Positions 24,949-34,198 of a stretch of 64,000 bases of DNA are shown here, in pieces. The notes beneath the pieces were generated by a model, which ran no database searches, was not told the DNA's origin, and saw nothing but the letters and a program-made list of their open reading frames with translations. How positions within the stretch are numbered: the first letter of the stretch is position 1; every line of letters starts with the position of its first letter. Position numbers and translations under genes: made by a program. This stretch comes from Aeromicrobium sp. Root495 (GTDB lineage Bacteria > Actinomycetota > Actinomycetes > Propionibacteriales > Nocardioidaceae), in contig NZ_LMFJ01000002.1 in NCBI RefSeq assembly GCF_001426755.1, forward strand, positions 348,038 to 412,037. Reading direction: 5' to 3'.

Positions 24949-25244
24949 CAGTCGTCGACCCGGCGCAGGATGAGGTCCTCGCGGATGGAGACGAGCTCGG
25001 GGGTGCCCCACACGCCGACGTCGGTGCGCAGCATGGCCCACAGCCGCAGCGTCTCGGGCTGGGGGGCGAGCACGGCATCGACGACGAGCTCGAACGGCGT
25101 CTCGCCGGCGTTGGCCAGCACGGCGGTGGCCGCGAGGACCTCGCCGTCGTTGGTCACGAGCTTCACGGTGAGCACGGAGCCGTCGGGCAGGGCGATCTTC
25201 TCGCGGATGCCTGCCGTGCCGGAGAGGGTGAGGAGGGTGCTCAT
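24948..25244 (-). CDS. YbaY-like (YscW family) small protein
   Basis: 98 aa from ATG 25244. The sequence SGTAGIREKIALPDGSVLTV followed by a PFELVVDA segment and a final strand matches the YscW/YbaY beta-sandwich usually found as an outer-membrane lipoprotein or pilotin-like domain in Gram-negatives. Here it has no signal peptide. A longer frame to 25334 adds 30 residues without family similarity. Coupled to the downstream ABC exporter gene (TGATG). Family assignment is by pattern and moderately sure; role unknown. Confidence 0.7.
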   Translation of the reverse strand: MSTLLTLSGTAGIREKIALPDGSVLTVKLVTNDGEVLAATAVLANAGETPFELVVDAVLAPQPETLRLWAMLRTDVGVWGTPELVSIREDLILRRVDD

Positions 25245-25254
25245 GGCGTCGATG

Positions 25255-26094
25255 CTAGGTCCTGGCCGCACGCAGCGCGTCCTCGAGCGACCGGGCCGGT
25301 CGACCGAGGACGGCCTCGACGGCGCCGGACACACCCTCGAGCTCGCCGTCGCGGATCGCGGTGTAGGTGCTCACCCACGCCTCCACCTGCCAGTCGGGCG
25401 CGCCGAAGTGGGCGCGGCTCGCGTGCGCCTCCTCCTCGGTCTCGTCGTGGAAGGTGACGGTGGAGCCCAGGACCTGGCTGAGGGTCTGTGCCGCCTCGGC
25501 GAGGGTGAAGGCCTGCGGCCCGGTGAGGTCGTGGACCGCACCCAGGTGGGAGCCCGGGTCGACGAGGACGGCCGCGGCCACCTCGGCGACGTCGCGCTGG
25601 GACACGGCGGCCACCCGGCCCTGGCCCGCGGGGCCGCGGATCACGCCGTTCTCGTCGGCGAAGTGCGGGAAGATCTCGCTGTAGAAGTTGTCGCGCAGGA
25701 ACGTGAAGTCGAGCCCCGCGTCGCGGATGATCTCCTCGGTGGCGCCGTGGTCGCGGCCCAGCGTGAAGGTGGAGTCGCCGCCGGCGCCCACGAACGAGGT
25801 GTAGACGACGTGCTTCACGCCGGAGTCGGCAGCGGCTTCCACGACGGTCCGGTGGTCCTCCACACGGTGGTCGCTCTCGTGGGCCGACACGAGCAGCAGG
25901 ACGTCGACCCCGGCCAACGCCTCGCGCAGGGCGGCGCCCTGGTCGTACGCGCACTCCCAGAGGCTGAAGCCCAGGTCGGGGGCCCGCGACGGGTCGCGCA
26001 CGAGCAGCCTCGCCTCGTGCCCGGCCTCGGCCAGGTGGCGCGCGGCGAGTCCGCCGATCGTTCCGGTCGCGCCCGTGAGCGCCAAGGTGGTCAT
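25255..26094 (-). CDS. NAD(P)H-binding SDR/NmrA-type protein
   Basis: 279 aa. Atypical short-chain dehydrogenase with the N-terminal dinucleotide motif TGATGTIGGLAARHL (about residues 7-21). VVYTSFVGA (about 96-104) supplies the SDR-type active-site strand, but the classical YxxxK is absent, as in NmrA and quinone-oxidoreductase 2 relatives. FTLAEAAQTLSQVLG (about 177-191) is the familiar C-terminal segment. Likely a redox sensor or quinone reductase. It lies 10 bp upstream of the YbaY-like gene on the same strand. Confidence 0.85.
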   Translation of the reverse strand: MTTLALTGATGTIGGLAARHLAEAGHEARLLVRDPSRAPDLGFSLWECAYDQGAALREALAGVDVLLLVSAHESDHRVEDHRTVVEAAADSGVKHVVYTSFVGAGGDSTFTLGRDHGATEEIIRDAGLDFTFLRDNFYSEIFPHFADENGVIRGPAGQGRVAAVSQRDVAEVAAAVLVDPGSHLGAVHDLTGPQAFTLAEAAQTLSQVLGSTVTFHDETEEEAHASRAHFGAPDWQVEAWVSTYTAIRDGELEGVSGAVEAVLGRPARSLEDALRAART

Positions 26095-26134
26095 GCCAGC
26101 ACAACTCCGCGCAGGCCCCGCAGCATTCCCGGGC

Positions 26135-28279
26135 TCAGCGTCCGAACCGGCGCAGCCGCAGGCTGTTCGTCACCACGAACACCGAGCTGAACGCCATGGC
26201 CAGGCCGGCCACCATGGGGTTGAGGTAGCCCGACATCGCGAGCGGGATGGCGGCCACGTTGTACGCGAAGGCCCAGAACAGGTTGAGCCGGATGGTGCGC
26301 AGCGTGGCCCGCGAGAGCCGCACGGCGGTGGCCGCGGCCCGGAGGTCGCCCGACGTGAGGGTCAGGTCGGAGGCAGCCATCGCCACGTCGGTCCCGGTGC
26401 CCATCGCGATGCCGAGGTCGGCGGCGGCAAGGGCGGCCGCGTCGTTCACGCCGTCGCCCACCATGGCCACCACATGACCCTCGGCCTGCAGGCGCTGCAC
26501 GGTGCGCAGCTTGTCGTCGGGGGTCACCTCGGCCTCCACCCGGTCGATGCCGACCTGGCGGGCCACGTCGTTCGCCACCTGGGCGTTGTCGCCCGTGAGC
26601 AGCACCGGCTCGAGGCCGAGCTCGCGGAGCTCCTGGACGGCGCGGGCCGACGACTCCTTCACGGCGTCCGCGACCGAGATGGTCCCGATCGCCCGACCCT
26701 GGGACTCGACGGCCACCACGGTGCCGAGGTCGCCCTCGGGGACGGTCACGCCCAGCCAGGAGGGCCGCCCGACCCGGACGTTCGCTCCGTCGACGACGCC
26801 GCTCACGCCCTGGCCCGGGTGGTTCTGGAAGTCGCTCACCGGGGCGAGGTCCTCGGCCGCAGCCGTGATGGCGCGGGCGACGGGGTGCTCGGAGCCGTGC
26901 TCCAGGCTCGCCGCCACGCGCAAGAGCTCGTCGCGCGAGACACCGTCGGCGGGAGAGACCTCGGCGACGGTCATGACGCCGGTGGTGACGGTGCCGGTCT
27001 TGTCGAGGACGACGGTGTCGACGGTGCGCGTGGACTCGAGCACCTGCGGACCCTTGATGAGGATGCCCAGCTGGGCGCCGCGACCCGTGCCCACCATGAG
27101 GGCCGTGGGCGTCGCGAGCCCCAGGGCGCAGGGGCACGCGATGATGAGCACGGCGATCCCTGCGGTGAAGGCCTGCAGCAGGCTGCCGCCCAGCAGGAGC
27201 CAGGCCCCGAACGTGGCGAGGGCGAGCCCGATGACGACGGGCACGAACCAGGCCGAGACCCGGTCGGCCAGGCGCTGGACGTCGGCCTTGCCCTCCTGCG
27301 CCTCCTCGACGAGACGCGCCATCTGCGCGAGCCGGGTGTCCGAGCCGACGGCGGTGGCGCGCACCACGAGCAGCCCGTCGGTGTTGACCGTGCCGCCGGT
27401 GACCTCGTCGCCGGCGGTCTTGTCGACCGGGAGCGACTCCCCGGTGATCATCGACTCGTCCACGCTGGAGGCGCCGGAGACGACGACGCCGTCCGTCGCG
27501 ATGCGCTCGCCCGGGCGGACCGTGATCTCCTCGCCGACCTCCACGTCGACGGACGGCTGCAGCTCCATGAGCGCCCGCAGCGCCGCGCTCGAGCGGTGCT
27601 TGGCGTCGGCCTCGAGGTAGTGGCCGGCGAGCACGAAGACCGTGACGGCCGACGCGACCTCGAGGTAGATCTCGTGCGTGCCGCTGCCCTGCGCCAGCCA
27701 GCTCCAGTGCATCGTCATGCCGGTCATGCCGGCGTCGCCGAGGAAGAGCGCCCAGAGCGACCACAGGTACGCGGCGCCCACGCCCACGCTGACGAGGGTG
27801 TCCATCGTGGCGGCGCCGTGGCGCGCGTTGAGCGCGGCTGACCAGTGGAAGGGGTAGGCGCCCCACGTGACCACGGGGGTGGCCAGGGCGAGCGCGATCC
27901 ACTGCCAGTAGTCGACCTGCAGGGCCGGGACCATGGAGAGCAGCACGACCGGGACGGTCAGCACCACGGAGACCCGGAGGCGGTCACGCATGGACTCGGC
28001 GCCGTGCAGGCCGGCGTGGCCGGCCCCGTGCTCGTCGTGCTGCTTGCCCTCCTCGTGGAGGTGCGCGGTGTACCCGGTCTTCTCGACGGTCTCGACGAGG
28101 AGAGCGGGATCGACGGTGCCGTCGGTGGTGACGATCGCCTTCTCCGTGGCGTAGTTGACCGACGCCTCCACACCCTCGAGGCGGTTGAGCTTCTTCTCGA
28201 TGCGCAGTGCGCACGAGGTGCAGCTCATCCCGCCGATGTCGATGCGGTGCTGGGTGTCGGTGCTGTGGGTGCTGCTCAT
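26135..28279 (-). CDS. copA: Copper-exporting P1B-type ATPase
   Basis: 714 aa. Pumps Cu(I) out of the cytoplasm. An N-terminal metal-binding domain with GMSCTSC (about residues 14-20) precedes eight membrane helices. [19 protein letters not shown] carries the CPC copper-transport motif (about 385-403), DKTGTVTTG the phosphorylated Asp and [10 protein letters not shown] the hinge. A His-rich linker ([13 protein letters not shown], about 73-85) follows the metal domain. The ATG is 8 bp after the copZ stop; the upstream csoR and its operator indicate copper-induced expression. Confidence 0.95.
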   Translation of the reverse strand: MSSTHSTDTQHRIDIGGMSCTSCALRIEKKLNRLEGVEASVNYATEKAIVTTDGTVDPALLVETVEKTGYTAHLHEEGKQHDEHGAGHAGLHGAESMRDRLRVSVVLTVPVVLLSMVPALQVDYWQWIALALATPVVTWGAYPFHWSAALNARHGAATMDTLVSVGVGAAYLWSLWALFLGDAGMTGMTMHWSWLAQGSGTHEIYLEVASAVTVFVLAGHYLEADAKHRSSAALRALMELQPSVDVEVGEEITVRPGERIATDGVVVSGASSVDESMITGESLPVDKTAGDEVTGGTVNTDGLLVVRATAVGSDTRLAQMARLVEEAQEGKADVQRLADRVSAWFVPVVIGLALATFGAWLLLGGSLLQAFTAGIAVLIIACPCALGLATPTALMVGTGRGAQLGILIKGPQVLESTRTVDTVVLDKTGTVTTGVMTVAEVSPADGVSRDELLRVAASLEHGSEHPVARAITAAAEDLAPVSDFQNHPGQGVSGVVDGANVRVGRPSWLGVTVPEGDLGTVVAVESQGRAIGTISVADAVKESSARAVQELRELGLEPVLLTGDNAQVANDVARQVGIDRVEAEVTPDDKLRTVQRLQAEGHVVAMVGDGVNDAAALAAADLGIAMGTGTDVAMAASDLTLTSGDLRAAATAVRLSRATLRTIRLNLFWAFAYNVAAIPLAMSGYLNPMVAGLAMAFSSVFVVTNSLRLRRFGR

Positions 28280-28287
28280 GGTGGCTC

Positions 28288-28524
28288 CTAGGCGAGCGGC
28301 AGGTCGCGGTCGCCGGCGAGCGCGTAGCCCGCCTCGTCGACCGCGGCCGCGACGGCCTCGCGGCTCAGGGTGGTGTCGCTGGTGACGTGGACGGTGGAGG
28401 TGCCGCCGGCGACGAGGTCGACGGTGACGTCCTGCACGCCGTCGAGGGCGGAGACCTCCTCGGTGACCGCGCCGACGCAGTGCGCGCACGTCAGTCCGGT
28501 GACCTTCCAGGTGCTGGTGCTCAT
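28288..28524 (-). CDS. copZ: CopZ-like copper chaperone (HMA domain)
   Basis: 78 aa. A single heavy-metal-associated domain with the Cu(I)-binding loop GLTCAHCV (about residues 9-16) and the ferredoxin-like fold, ending with [15 protein letters not shown]. It carries copper to CopA. Encoded between csoR and copA on the same strand, in the usual order csoR-copZ-copA. Confidence 0.92.
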   Translation of the reverse strand: MSTSTWKVTGLTCAHCVGAVTEEVSALDGVQDVTVDLVAGGTSTVHVTSDTTLSREAVAAAVDEAGYALAGDRDLPLA

Positions 28525-28549
28525 GGTGGTTCCTCTCGTGGGTGGACGC

Positions 28550-28858
28550 TCAGGACCGCACGAGGCGGGCTATGGCGTCGGTGGCTTCCTTGACCTTGAT
28601 CTCCGCCTCCGGACCGCCGGCCCGGGCGGCGTCGACGACGCAGTGCGCCAGGTGCTCCTCCAGGAGCTTGAGCGCCACGGCCTCGAGGGCCTTGGTGGTG
28701 GCGCTGACCTGGGTGAGGACGTCGATGCAGTACGTGTCCTCCTCGACCATGCGCGTGATGCCCTTGACCTGCCCCTGCACGCGCGCGAGGCGCTTGAGGA
28801 CGGCGGCCTTGTCGTCGCTGTAGCCGGGGTGGGCGCTGTGGTCGTGCGTCTCGGTCAT
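28550..28858 (-). CDS. csoR: Copper-sensing transcriptional repressor CsoR
   Basis: 102 aa, all-helical. The Cu(I) site is complete: Cys44, His69 and Cys73 have the same spacing as Cys36-His61-Cys65 of M. tuberculosis CsoR. RLARVQGQVKGITRMVEED (about residues 23-41) is the family signature helix. Apo-CsoR binds the palindrome just upstream and releases it on copper binding. First gene of the copper module. Confidence 0.95.
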   Translation of the reverse strand: MTETHDHSAHPGYSDDKAAVLKRLARVQGQVKGITRMVEEDTYCIDVLTQVSATTKALEAVALKLLEEHLAHCVVDAARAGGPEAEIKVKEATDAIARLVRS

Positions 28859-28867
28859 GCCTCAACC

Positions 28868-28884
28868 ATACCCCTGGGGGGTAT
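28868..28884. promoter_or_regulatory. CsoR operator
   Basis: ATACCCC-TGG-GGGGTAT is a perfect 7-bp inverted repeat of the known CsoR operator type (G-tract flanked by ATA/TAT), 10 bp before the csoR ATG. It is also about 45 bp from the divergent thioesterase gene, which could share it. Confidence 0.85.
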
Positions 28885-28928
28885 CCCCTTCAAGTCGCGA
28901 CCGGGGACCCCGGGTCTAGGCTCGCGGC

Positions 28929-29357
28929 ATGAGTGAAGTTCCTGGACTGGACGGAGTGCTCGGCGTCGAGCACGTGAAGGTGACCGCGGACGAGGTGGTG
29001 GTCCGGTTCACGATCACCGACCAGCACCTGCAGCCCTTCGGCATCCCGCACGGCGGCATCTACTGCGCGGTGCACGAGTCGACGGCCTCCGTCGCCGGCC
29101 AGGTGTGGCTCGGCACGAAGGGCGTGGTGGTGGGAACCAACAACTCCACCGACTTCATCCGCCAGGCCAAGCCGGGCGACACGATCACCGTCACCGCGAC
29201 CCCCATCCACCGCGGCCGCTCGCAGCAGCTGTGGCACCTGGACTCGGTGAACCAGGACGACAAGCTCATCGCCCAGGGGCAGGTGCGCCTGGCCAACCTC
29301 GACCAGGAGATCCCGCCCGAGGCGCTCGCCAAGTTCACCGGCGCGATCCCCGAGTGA
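28929..29357 (+). CDS. PaaI-type hotdog-fold thioesterase
   Basis: 142 aa. Single hotdog domain hydrolysing acyl-CoA thioesters in the cytoplasm. The PaaI-type active region HLQPFGIPHGGIYCAVHEST (about residues 37-56) supplies the catalytic Asn/Gly loop and helix; VVVGTNNSTDFIRQAKPGD (about 68-86) is the dimer-strand motif. ATG start; divergent from csoR. Specific substrate unknown. Confidence 0.9.
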   Translation: MSEVPGLDGVLGVEHVKVTADEVVVRFTITDQHLQPFGIPHGGIYCAVHESTASVAGQVWLGTKGVVVGTNNSTDFIRQAKPGDTITVTATPIHRGRSQQLWHLDSVNQDDKLIAQGQVRLANLDQEIPPEALAKFTGAIPE

Positions 29358-29363
29358 CCCGCT

Positions 29364-29418
29364 GGGTGTGACGTTCCGGGGGTCGGATCACCGATTCCAC
29401 CCCTCAAACGTCACACCC
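29364..29418. terminator. Long imperfect hairpin after the thioesterase gene
   Basis: GGGTGTGACGTT (29364-29375) pairs perfectly with AACGTCACACCC (29407-29418). GGGGT/ACCCC (29379-29383 with 29399-29403) and CGG/CCG pairs continue inside. It is placed just after the thioesterase stop and 150 bp before serA. No U-run. Terminator is most likely; a REP-like repeat is an alternative. Confidence 0.55.
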
Positions 29419-29568
29419 ACGGGGTCGGCGAGGGCGAGTAGACTGAGCGTGTCGTCGCGACTGGCGCTGAGGTGGACACCCACCAGGGAGCGACGACGAG
29501 CACGACGTCGGGACCGTCCGCCTGGGCCCCGTGTCAGCCCGCTATCCATGCTGACCGGAGGAACAGAG

Positions 29569-30822
29569 ATGATGATGTCCATGACCCGCACGACGCCGCT
29601 CACCCCGCCCGTGGCCGATGCCGACGTGAAGGTTCTCCTGCTCGAGAACATCCACACCGACGGCGCCGACCTGCTCCGCGACAAGGGCTACCAGGTCGAG
29701 ACCCGCGACGGCGCCCTCGGCGAGGACGACCTGATCGAGGCCATCCAGGGCGTGCACCTGCTCGGGATTCGCTCCACCACGTACATCACCCCCAAGGTGC
29801 TCGACGCCGCGCAAGACCTCCTGGCCATCGGCGCGTTCTGCATCGGCACCAACCAGATCGACCTCGAGGCCACCAGCGAGCGTGGCATCGCCGTGTTCAA
29901 CGCGCCCTACTCCAACACGCGCTCCGTCGTGGAGCTGGCCATCGCCGAGATCATCTCCCTCGCGCGCCGCCTCCACGAGAAGACCACCGACATGCACGCC
30001 GGCGTGTGGAACAAGTCGGCCGCAGGGAGCCACGAGGTCCGCGGCCGCACGCTCGGCATCGTCGGCTACGGCAACATCGGCAGCCAGCTCTCCGTCATCG
30101 CCGAGGCGCTCGGCCTCAAGGTCATCTTCTTCGACATCGACGACAAGCTGGCGCTCGGCAACGCGCGCCGCTGCGCCTCCATCGAGGAGCTGCTGAGCGA
30201 GGCCGACGTCGTCTCGCTCCACGTCGACGGACGACCCGGCAACGCCGGCCTGTTCGGTGCCGAGCAGATCAAGCTCATGAAGCCGCGCTCGCTCTTCCTC
30301 AACCTGTCCCGCGGCATCGCGGTCGACACGGTGGCCCTGCGCGAGGCCATCGAGTCCGGCCACATCGCCGGCGCTGCCATCGACGTCTTCCCCATCGAGC
30401 CCAAGCGGCAGGGCGACGAGTTCGAGTCCGAGCTGCGTGGCCTCAAGAACGTCATCCTCACGCCGCACGTCGGCGGCTCCACCGAGGAGGCCCAGCAGGA
30501 CATCGGCCGGTTCGTCGCCTCCAAGCTCAAGGGGTATGCGGCCTTCGGGTCCACGTCGCTCAGCGTCACGTTCCCCGAGCTCACGCTGCCGGCCGGCGTC
30601 GACGTCCATCGCCTCGCGCTCGTGCACCAGAACGCGCCCGGCGTGCTGGCCAGCATCAACGCGGTGCTCGGCGAGCACGCCGTCAACATCGAGAAGCAGT
30701 CCCTGGCCACGCGCGGCCAGATCGGCTACGTCGTCACCGACGTCGCGCAGACCGTCCCCGACGCGGTCCTCACCGAGCTGGCCGGCCTGCCGGAGACGAT
30801 CAGCCTGCGCCAGATCAGCTGA
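29569..30822 (+). CDS. serA: D-3-phosphoglycerate dehydrogenase
   Basis: 417 aa. First step of serine biosynthesis, 3-phosphoglycerate to phosphohydroxypyruvate. The NAD domain has GIVGYGNIGSQLSVIAEALG (about residues 163-182). Catalytic Arg in DVVSLHVDGRPGNAGLFG, Glu in DVFPIEP and His in LTPHVGGSTEEAQ are present. A C-terminal ACT domain (about 345-417, ALVHQNAPGVLASIN) gives serine feedback, as in the short E. coli-type enzyme rather than the long mycobacterial form. GGAGG is 7 nt before the first of three ATGs. Confidence 0.95.
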   Translation: MMMSMTRTTPLTPPVADADVKVLLLENIHTDGADLLRDKGYQVETRDGALGEDDLIEAIQGVHLLGIRSTTYITPKVLDAAQDLLAIGAFCIGTNQIDLEATSERGIAVFNAPYSNTRSVVELAIAEIISLARRLHEKTTDMHAGVWNKSAAGSHEVRGRTLGIVGYGNIGSQLSVIAEALGLKVIFFDIDDKLALGNARRCASIEELLSEADVVSLHVDGRPGNAGLFGAEQIKLMKPRSLFLNLSRGIAVDTVALREAIESGHIAGAAIDVFPIEPKRQGDEFESELRGLKNVILTPHVGGSTEEAQQDIGRFVASKLKGYAAFGSTSLSVTFPELTLPAGVDVHRLALVHQNAPGVLASINAVLGEHAVNIEKQSLATRGQIGYVVTDVAQTVPDAVLTELAGLPETISLRQIS

Positions 30823-30855
30823 CCCGGCTGAGCCGGCACGGTCGGCTGCCGGGTC
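30821..30855. terminator. Hairpin terminator between serA and DUF808 gene
   Basis: GACCCGGC (30821-30828) pairs with GCCGGGTC (30848-30855), and AGCCG (30831-30835) with CGGCT (30843-30847), with only a 2-nt bulge between. It begins inside the serA stop codon and serves both convergent genes. Confidence 0.6.
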
Positions 30856-30861
30856 GTCCGG

Positions 30862-31788
30862 TCAGTGCTTCTTCTTGATCGGGAGGAAGTGCAGGACGGT
30901 CACGACGACCGCTCCGACCACGGCCCCCACCACGGCGGAGGCCGCGGTGTTGGTGAGCCAGGCCAGGGCGCTGCCGAGCGTGCCGTGCACGGCGTGGTGC
31001 ACCTCCTCCTCGAGGTGGTGCACCAGGTCGTACGGTCCGTTCCAGCCCAGGTCGTCGGCCCCGACGAGCAGGATGTGCCCGCCCACCCAGAGCATCGCCA
31101 CGATGCCGACGGTGGCCAGGGTGGCCAAGACCTTGGGCATCGCCTTCACCAGTCCGCGGCCGACGGTCTGGGTGAACGTCGACTTCTTCTGCGCCAGGGC
31201 GAGGCCGATGTCGTCCATCTTCACGATGATCGCCACGACGCCGTAGACGAGCGCGGTGATGGCTGCTGCCACCACGAGCAGGATGGCCGCGCGGGTCAGG
31301 AAGGGCTCGCCGGAGACCTCGTTGAGCGAGATGACCATGATCTCGGCCGACAGGATGAAGTCGGTACGCACGGCGCCGGCCACGACGGTGTCCTCGTCGA
31401 CGGCCTCGCCCGAGGCGGCCTCCTCCTCGTGGCCGGAGATCTTCTCCCAGATCTTCTCGGCGCCCTCGAACGCGAGGTACGTGCCGCCGACCATGAGGAT
31501 GGGCGTCAGCAGCCACTCCGCGAACTGGCTGAGGACGAGCGCCGCCGGGAGGATGAAGAAGATCTTGTTGCGCAGCGACCCCTTGGCGATGCGGGCGATG
31601 ACCGAGAGCTCGCGCTTGGGGTCGAGGCCCTGCACGTACCGGGGTGTCACGGCGGTGTCGTCGACCACCACGCCTGCGGCCTTGGCGCTGGCGCGGCCGG
31701 CCGCCGCACCCACGTCGTCGACCGAGGCCGCGGCGAGCCGAGCCAGTGCCGCGACGTCGTCCAGCAGCGCGACGAGCCCGCCGCTCAT
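30862..31788 (-). CDS. DUF808 family inner-membrane protein (YedI-like)
   Basis: 308 aa. The family opening GGLVALLDDVAALARLAAAS and DDTAVTPRYVQGLDPKRELSVI (quoted in part as DDTAVTPRYVQGL) is conserved, followed by about four to five membrane segments and KMDDIGLALA. A His/Glu-rich loop HHLEEEVHHAVHG (about residues 254-266) could bind metal. Function unknown; E. coli YedI is the best-known member. Confidence 0.92.
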   Translation of the reverse strand: MSGGLVALLDDVAALARLAAASVDDVGAAAGRASAKAAGVVVDDTAVTPRYVQGLDPKRELSVIARIAKGSLRNKIFFILPAALVLSQFAEWLLTPILMVGGTYLAFEGAEKIWEKISGHEEEAASGEAVDEDTVVAGAVRTDFILSAEIMVISLNEVSGEPFLTRAAILLVVAAAITALVYGVVAIIVKMDDIGLALAQKKSTFTQTVGRGLVKAMPKVLATLATVGIVAMLWVGGHILLVGADDLGWNGPYDLVHHLEEEVHHAVHGTLGSALAWLTNTAASAVVGAVVGAVVVTVLHFLPIKKKH

Positions 31789-31826
31789 CGGATGCTCCGG
31801 TGGGCGGCGGGCTCGGTCGGCAGGCT

Positions 31827-31844
31827 GCTGGTCATGCGACCAGC
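31827..31844. other. Short hairpin downstream of the DUF4389 gene
   Basis: GCTGGTC (31827-31833) and GACCAGC (31838-31844) form a 7-bp stem with a 4-nt loop, 14 bp past the DUF4389 stop on the minus strand. Possible terminator. Confidence 0.4.
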
Positions 31845-31857
31845 GTAGAGGTTTTGA

Positions 31858-32481
31858 CTACTTGAACGAGAACGGCGGGTACTCGTCGGTCGCGAGGAAC
31901 ATGTAGGCGTTGAGGCGGTTGATCCACCGCGTGAAGCCCAGCAGGTACGACAGCAGACCGGCGGGCCACCGGCCCAGGATGATGACGGCGAACCAGCCGA
32001 TGAACAGCACGACGTAGAGCACCAGGATCAGCACGTAGAGCACGATGATGTGCGGGATCACGAGCAGACCGCGGAAGAAGATGCTGATCCGGCTGCGGTT
32101 CTCCAGCTGCGGCACGAAGTCGACGCGGACGTCGGGGTCCTTGCCGTTGTCGGCGAAGGTCAGGTCGAAGTCGAAGGGCGGGTAGCTCTCGCGCGTGAAG
32201 AACAGGAACGTCGAGACCCTAGTGGAGTAGCGCGTGTTGAGGGCCACGAACTGGACCACGAACTCCGGGACCTTGCCGGTGATGATGCCGGCGAACCAGC
32301 CCACCACGACGACGACGGTCGTGACGAGGTTGATGAAGTACAGGACGATGAAGTGCGGGATGGCGAGGAGCCAGTGCACGAGGGGGCGCCAGCGCGCGAC
32401 GCGCTCCGGCAGGTTGAACGTGGTGGTGACGGGATAGGCCGAGCCGGCGGACGGCGGCTGCAGCGGGTCATTCGATGACAT
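31858..32481 (-). CDS. DUF4389 domain-containing membrane protein
   Basis: 207 aa from ATG 32481, which has GGAGG upstream. Two similar halves each hold the pattern RPLVHWLLAIPHFIVLYF / RGLLVIPHIIVLYVLILVL, two membrane helices and an amphipathic turn ending in TRxSYPPFDF or TDEYPPFSF. The internal duplication and the YPPF motif identify the family. Function unknown. Divergent from the first EEP gene. Confidence 0.88.
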   Translation of the reverse strand: MSSNDPLQPPSAGSAYPVTTTFNLPERVARWRPLVHWLLAIPHFIVLYFINLVTTVVVVVGWFAGIITGKVPEFVVQFVALNTRYSTRVSTFLFFTRESYPPFDFDLTFADNGKDPDVRVDFVPQLENRSRISIFFRGLLVIPHIIVLYVLILVLYVVLFIGWFAVIILGRWPAGLLSYLLGFTRWINRLNAYMFLATDEYPPFSFK

Positions 32482-32604
32482 GGGTCCTCCGATGGATGCG
32501 GGTCGGGCGCAGGCTATCGGCCCGAGGCCGCCTGCGCGAGGGGCACGGCGACCTGATTCGCGCAATCGGCCGTGGCAGCGCAGGTTCGGGCCTAGTGTTG
32601 GCCC

Positions 32605-34143
32605 GTGAATGTCTCGGGAGTCACAGGTCGTCGTTCCATCTTCGCCGCGCTGCTCGCCGGCGTCCTGGTGACGGGGCTGCTCGCGGCCTCGCCCGCCGAG
32701 GCGGCCGAGTACGGCATCAAGACTGCGCCGTCGAGCTTCCAGGTGGCGAGCAAGTCGCCCACGCGGATGACGTTCAGCTGGAAGCGACCCATCTCCAAGG
32801 GTGTCCAGCGCGTCAAGTACACGGTCACGATCGCCGGCAACCGCGACATGAATCGCGACGCCAACTACGAGGTGAAGACGAGCTACGGCTACACCCGGAC
32901 CTCCACCCGGACGACGACCCGGGACAAGTCCCCCATCTTCGGCATCAACCAGCCGACGCTCTACGGCTACGGCGCCCGCATCTGGGTCAACGTCGTCACG
33001 AGCACTCTCGGCCCGAAGAAGTACCGCAAGGCCGACCCGCAGAAGGCCAGCAACCGCTACAGCGCGGGACTCCAGCCCGCCAACCCGAAGGACCCGGCGA
33101 GCGACCTCAAGGTCACGCCCACGTGCAAGGGCTTCACGGCTCGCTGGAACAGCATGCCCGCCGGCGCGCGAGGCATGAAGGTCGAGGTCACCGACCTCAA
33201 GACGCTCGCCAAGCAGTCCTTCGTGGGGTACGAGCCCGCCCGGTCGCTCGCCGTCTCCAGCCTGCCCTCGTCCACCACCTACTCCGTCCGGGCCCAGGCC
33301 ACGAGCGTCAAGCAGCGCAGCGGGTGGACCGCTGCCCAGACGATCACCACCACGACGTGCGCGTCCGACGTGGTGCGGGTCGGCAGCTACAACGCCCTGG
33401 TGTGGCGCGAGGGCAAGGCGGCAGCCTGGGGCACCCGGGCGCCGCTCGTGGCCGCCGGCATCACGTCGGCCAACCTGGACCTCGTCGGTCTGCAGGAGAC
33501 GTCGGCGAGCAGCGGACCCTCGGGTCCCCAGCTCGACACGCTCATGTCGAAGCTCGGCCGGTCCACGTGGCGGGTCGCCGACGACACCCTCGGCGGCGTG
33601 CACCTCATCTACAACAAGGACCGGCTCTCCACCGTCGGCGCCTCGCAGACCGACGACCGGCTGGACGGCGTCGCCGTCGCCCAGGCCTTCCGCGCCGGAC
33701 CCCGGGAGCCGGCCTTCGTCGCGGTCAGCCTTCACAGCACGGCCGGACTGAAGAGCCAGGTGGTCATGGCCAAGGGCCTGGCCGAGAGCGTGAAGACAGC
33801 GGAGAAGCTCCCCGCCGACACCCCGGTGGTCTTCGTGGGCGACGTGCTCCTGCGCGACAAGGAGGAGACGCGGACGGTGGTCCGCGCCGAGCTCAGCAAG
33901 ACCATGTCCGACGCGGAGTACTACAAGCCGGGACGGGCCCTCGACCTCTACAACTCGCGCAACGCGCTGATCCGGTGCCCGCGTCCCATCTCGGGCATCA
34001 AGGTCGACGGGATCTTCAGCAGCGACGCGGTCGCGGTCACCTCCTGGTCCATGCCCAAGTACGGGTTCTCGAGTGGCTGCTTCCGCGGGGTGTTCCCATC
34101 GGACCACAACCTCCTGACCGCGAACGTGTGGCTCGGGCGCTGA
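32605..34143 (+). CDS. Secreted EEP-family nuclease/phosphatase paralog 1 (Asn-less)
   Basis: 512 aa. Signal peptide cut near ASPAEAAEYG (about residue 33). Two fibronectin-III-like regions (about 40-150 and 165-250) precede an endonuclease/exonuclease/phosphatase domain (about 257-512). Visible active-site residues: Asn263 (GSYNALVW), Glu298 (GLQET), His in VSLHS, Asp413 in VGDVLL, and DHN in PSDHNLL near the end. The GDxN asparagine is replaced by Leu415, so activity may be changed or lost. Pairs of Cys (CPRP, GCFRG) suggest extracellular disulfides. First of three tandem paralogs. Confidence 0.87.
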   Translation: MNVSGVTGRRSIFAALLAGVLVTGLLAASPAEAAEYGIKTAPSSFQVASKSPTRMTFSWKRPISKGVQRVKYTVTIAGNRDMNRDANYEVKTSYGYTRTSTRTTTRDKSPIFGINQPTLYGYGARIWVNVVTSTLGPKKYRKADPQKASNRYSAGLQPANPKDPASDLKVTPTCKGFTARWNSMPAGARGMKVEVTDLKTLAKQSFVGYEPARSLAVSSLPSSTTYSVRAQATSVKQRSGWTAAQTITTTTCASDVVRVGSYNALVWREGKAAAWGTRAPLVAAGITSANLDLVGLQETSASSGPSGPQLDTLMSKLGRSTWRVADDTLGGVHLIYNKDRLSTVGASQTDDRLDGVAVAQAFRAGPREPAFVAVSLHSTAGLKSQVVMAKGLAESVKTAEKLPADTPVVFVGDVLLRDKEETRTVVRAELSKTMSDAEYYKPGRALDLYNSRNALIRCPRPISGIKVDGIFSSDAVAVTSWSMPKYGFSSGCFRGVFPSDHNLLTANVWLGR

Positions 34144-34198
34144 CTGCCTGAGCCCCTCAGCGGGTGCGGCGTCGATGTGAGCGACGTAACGTCGAAGG

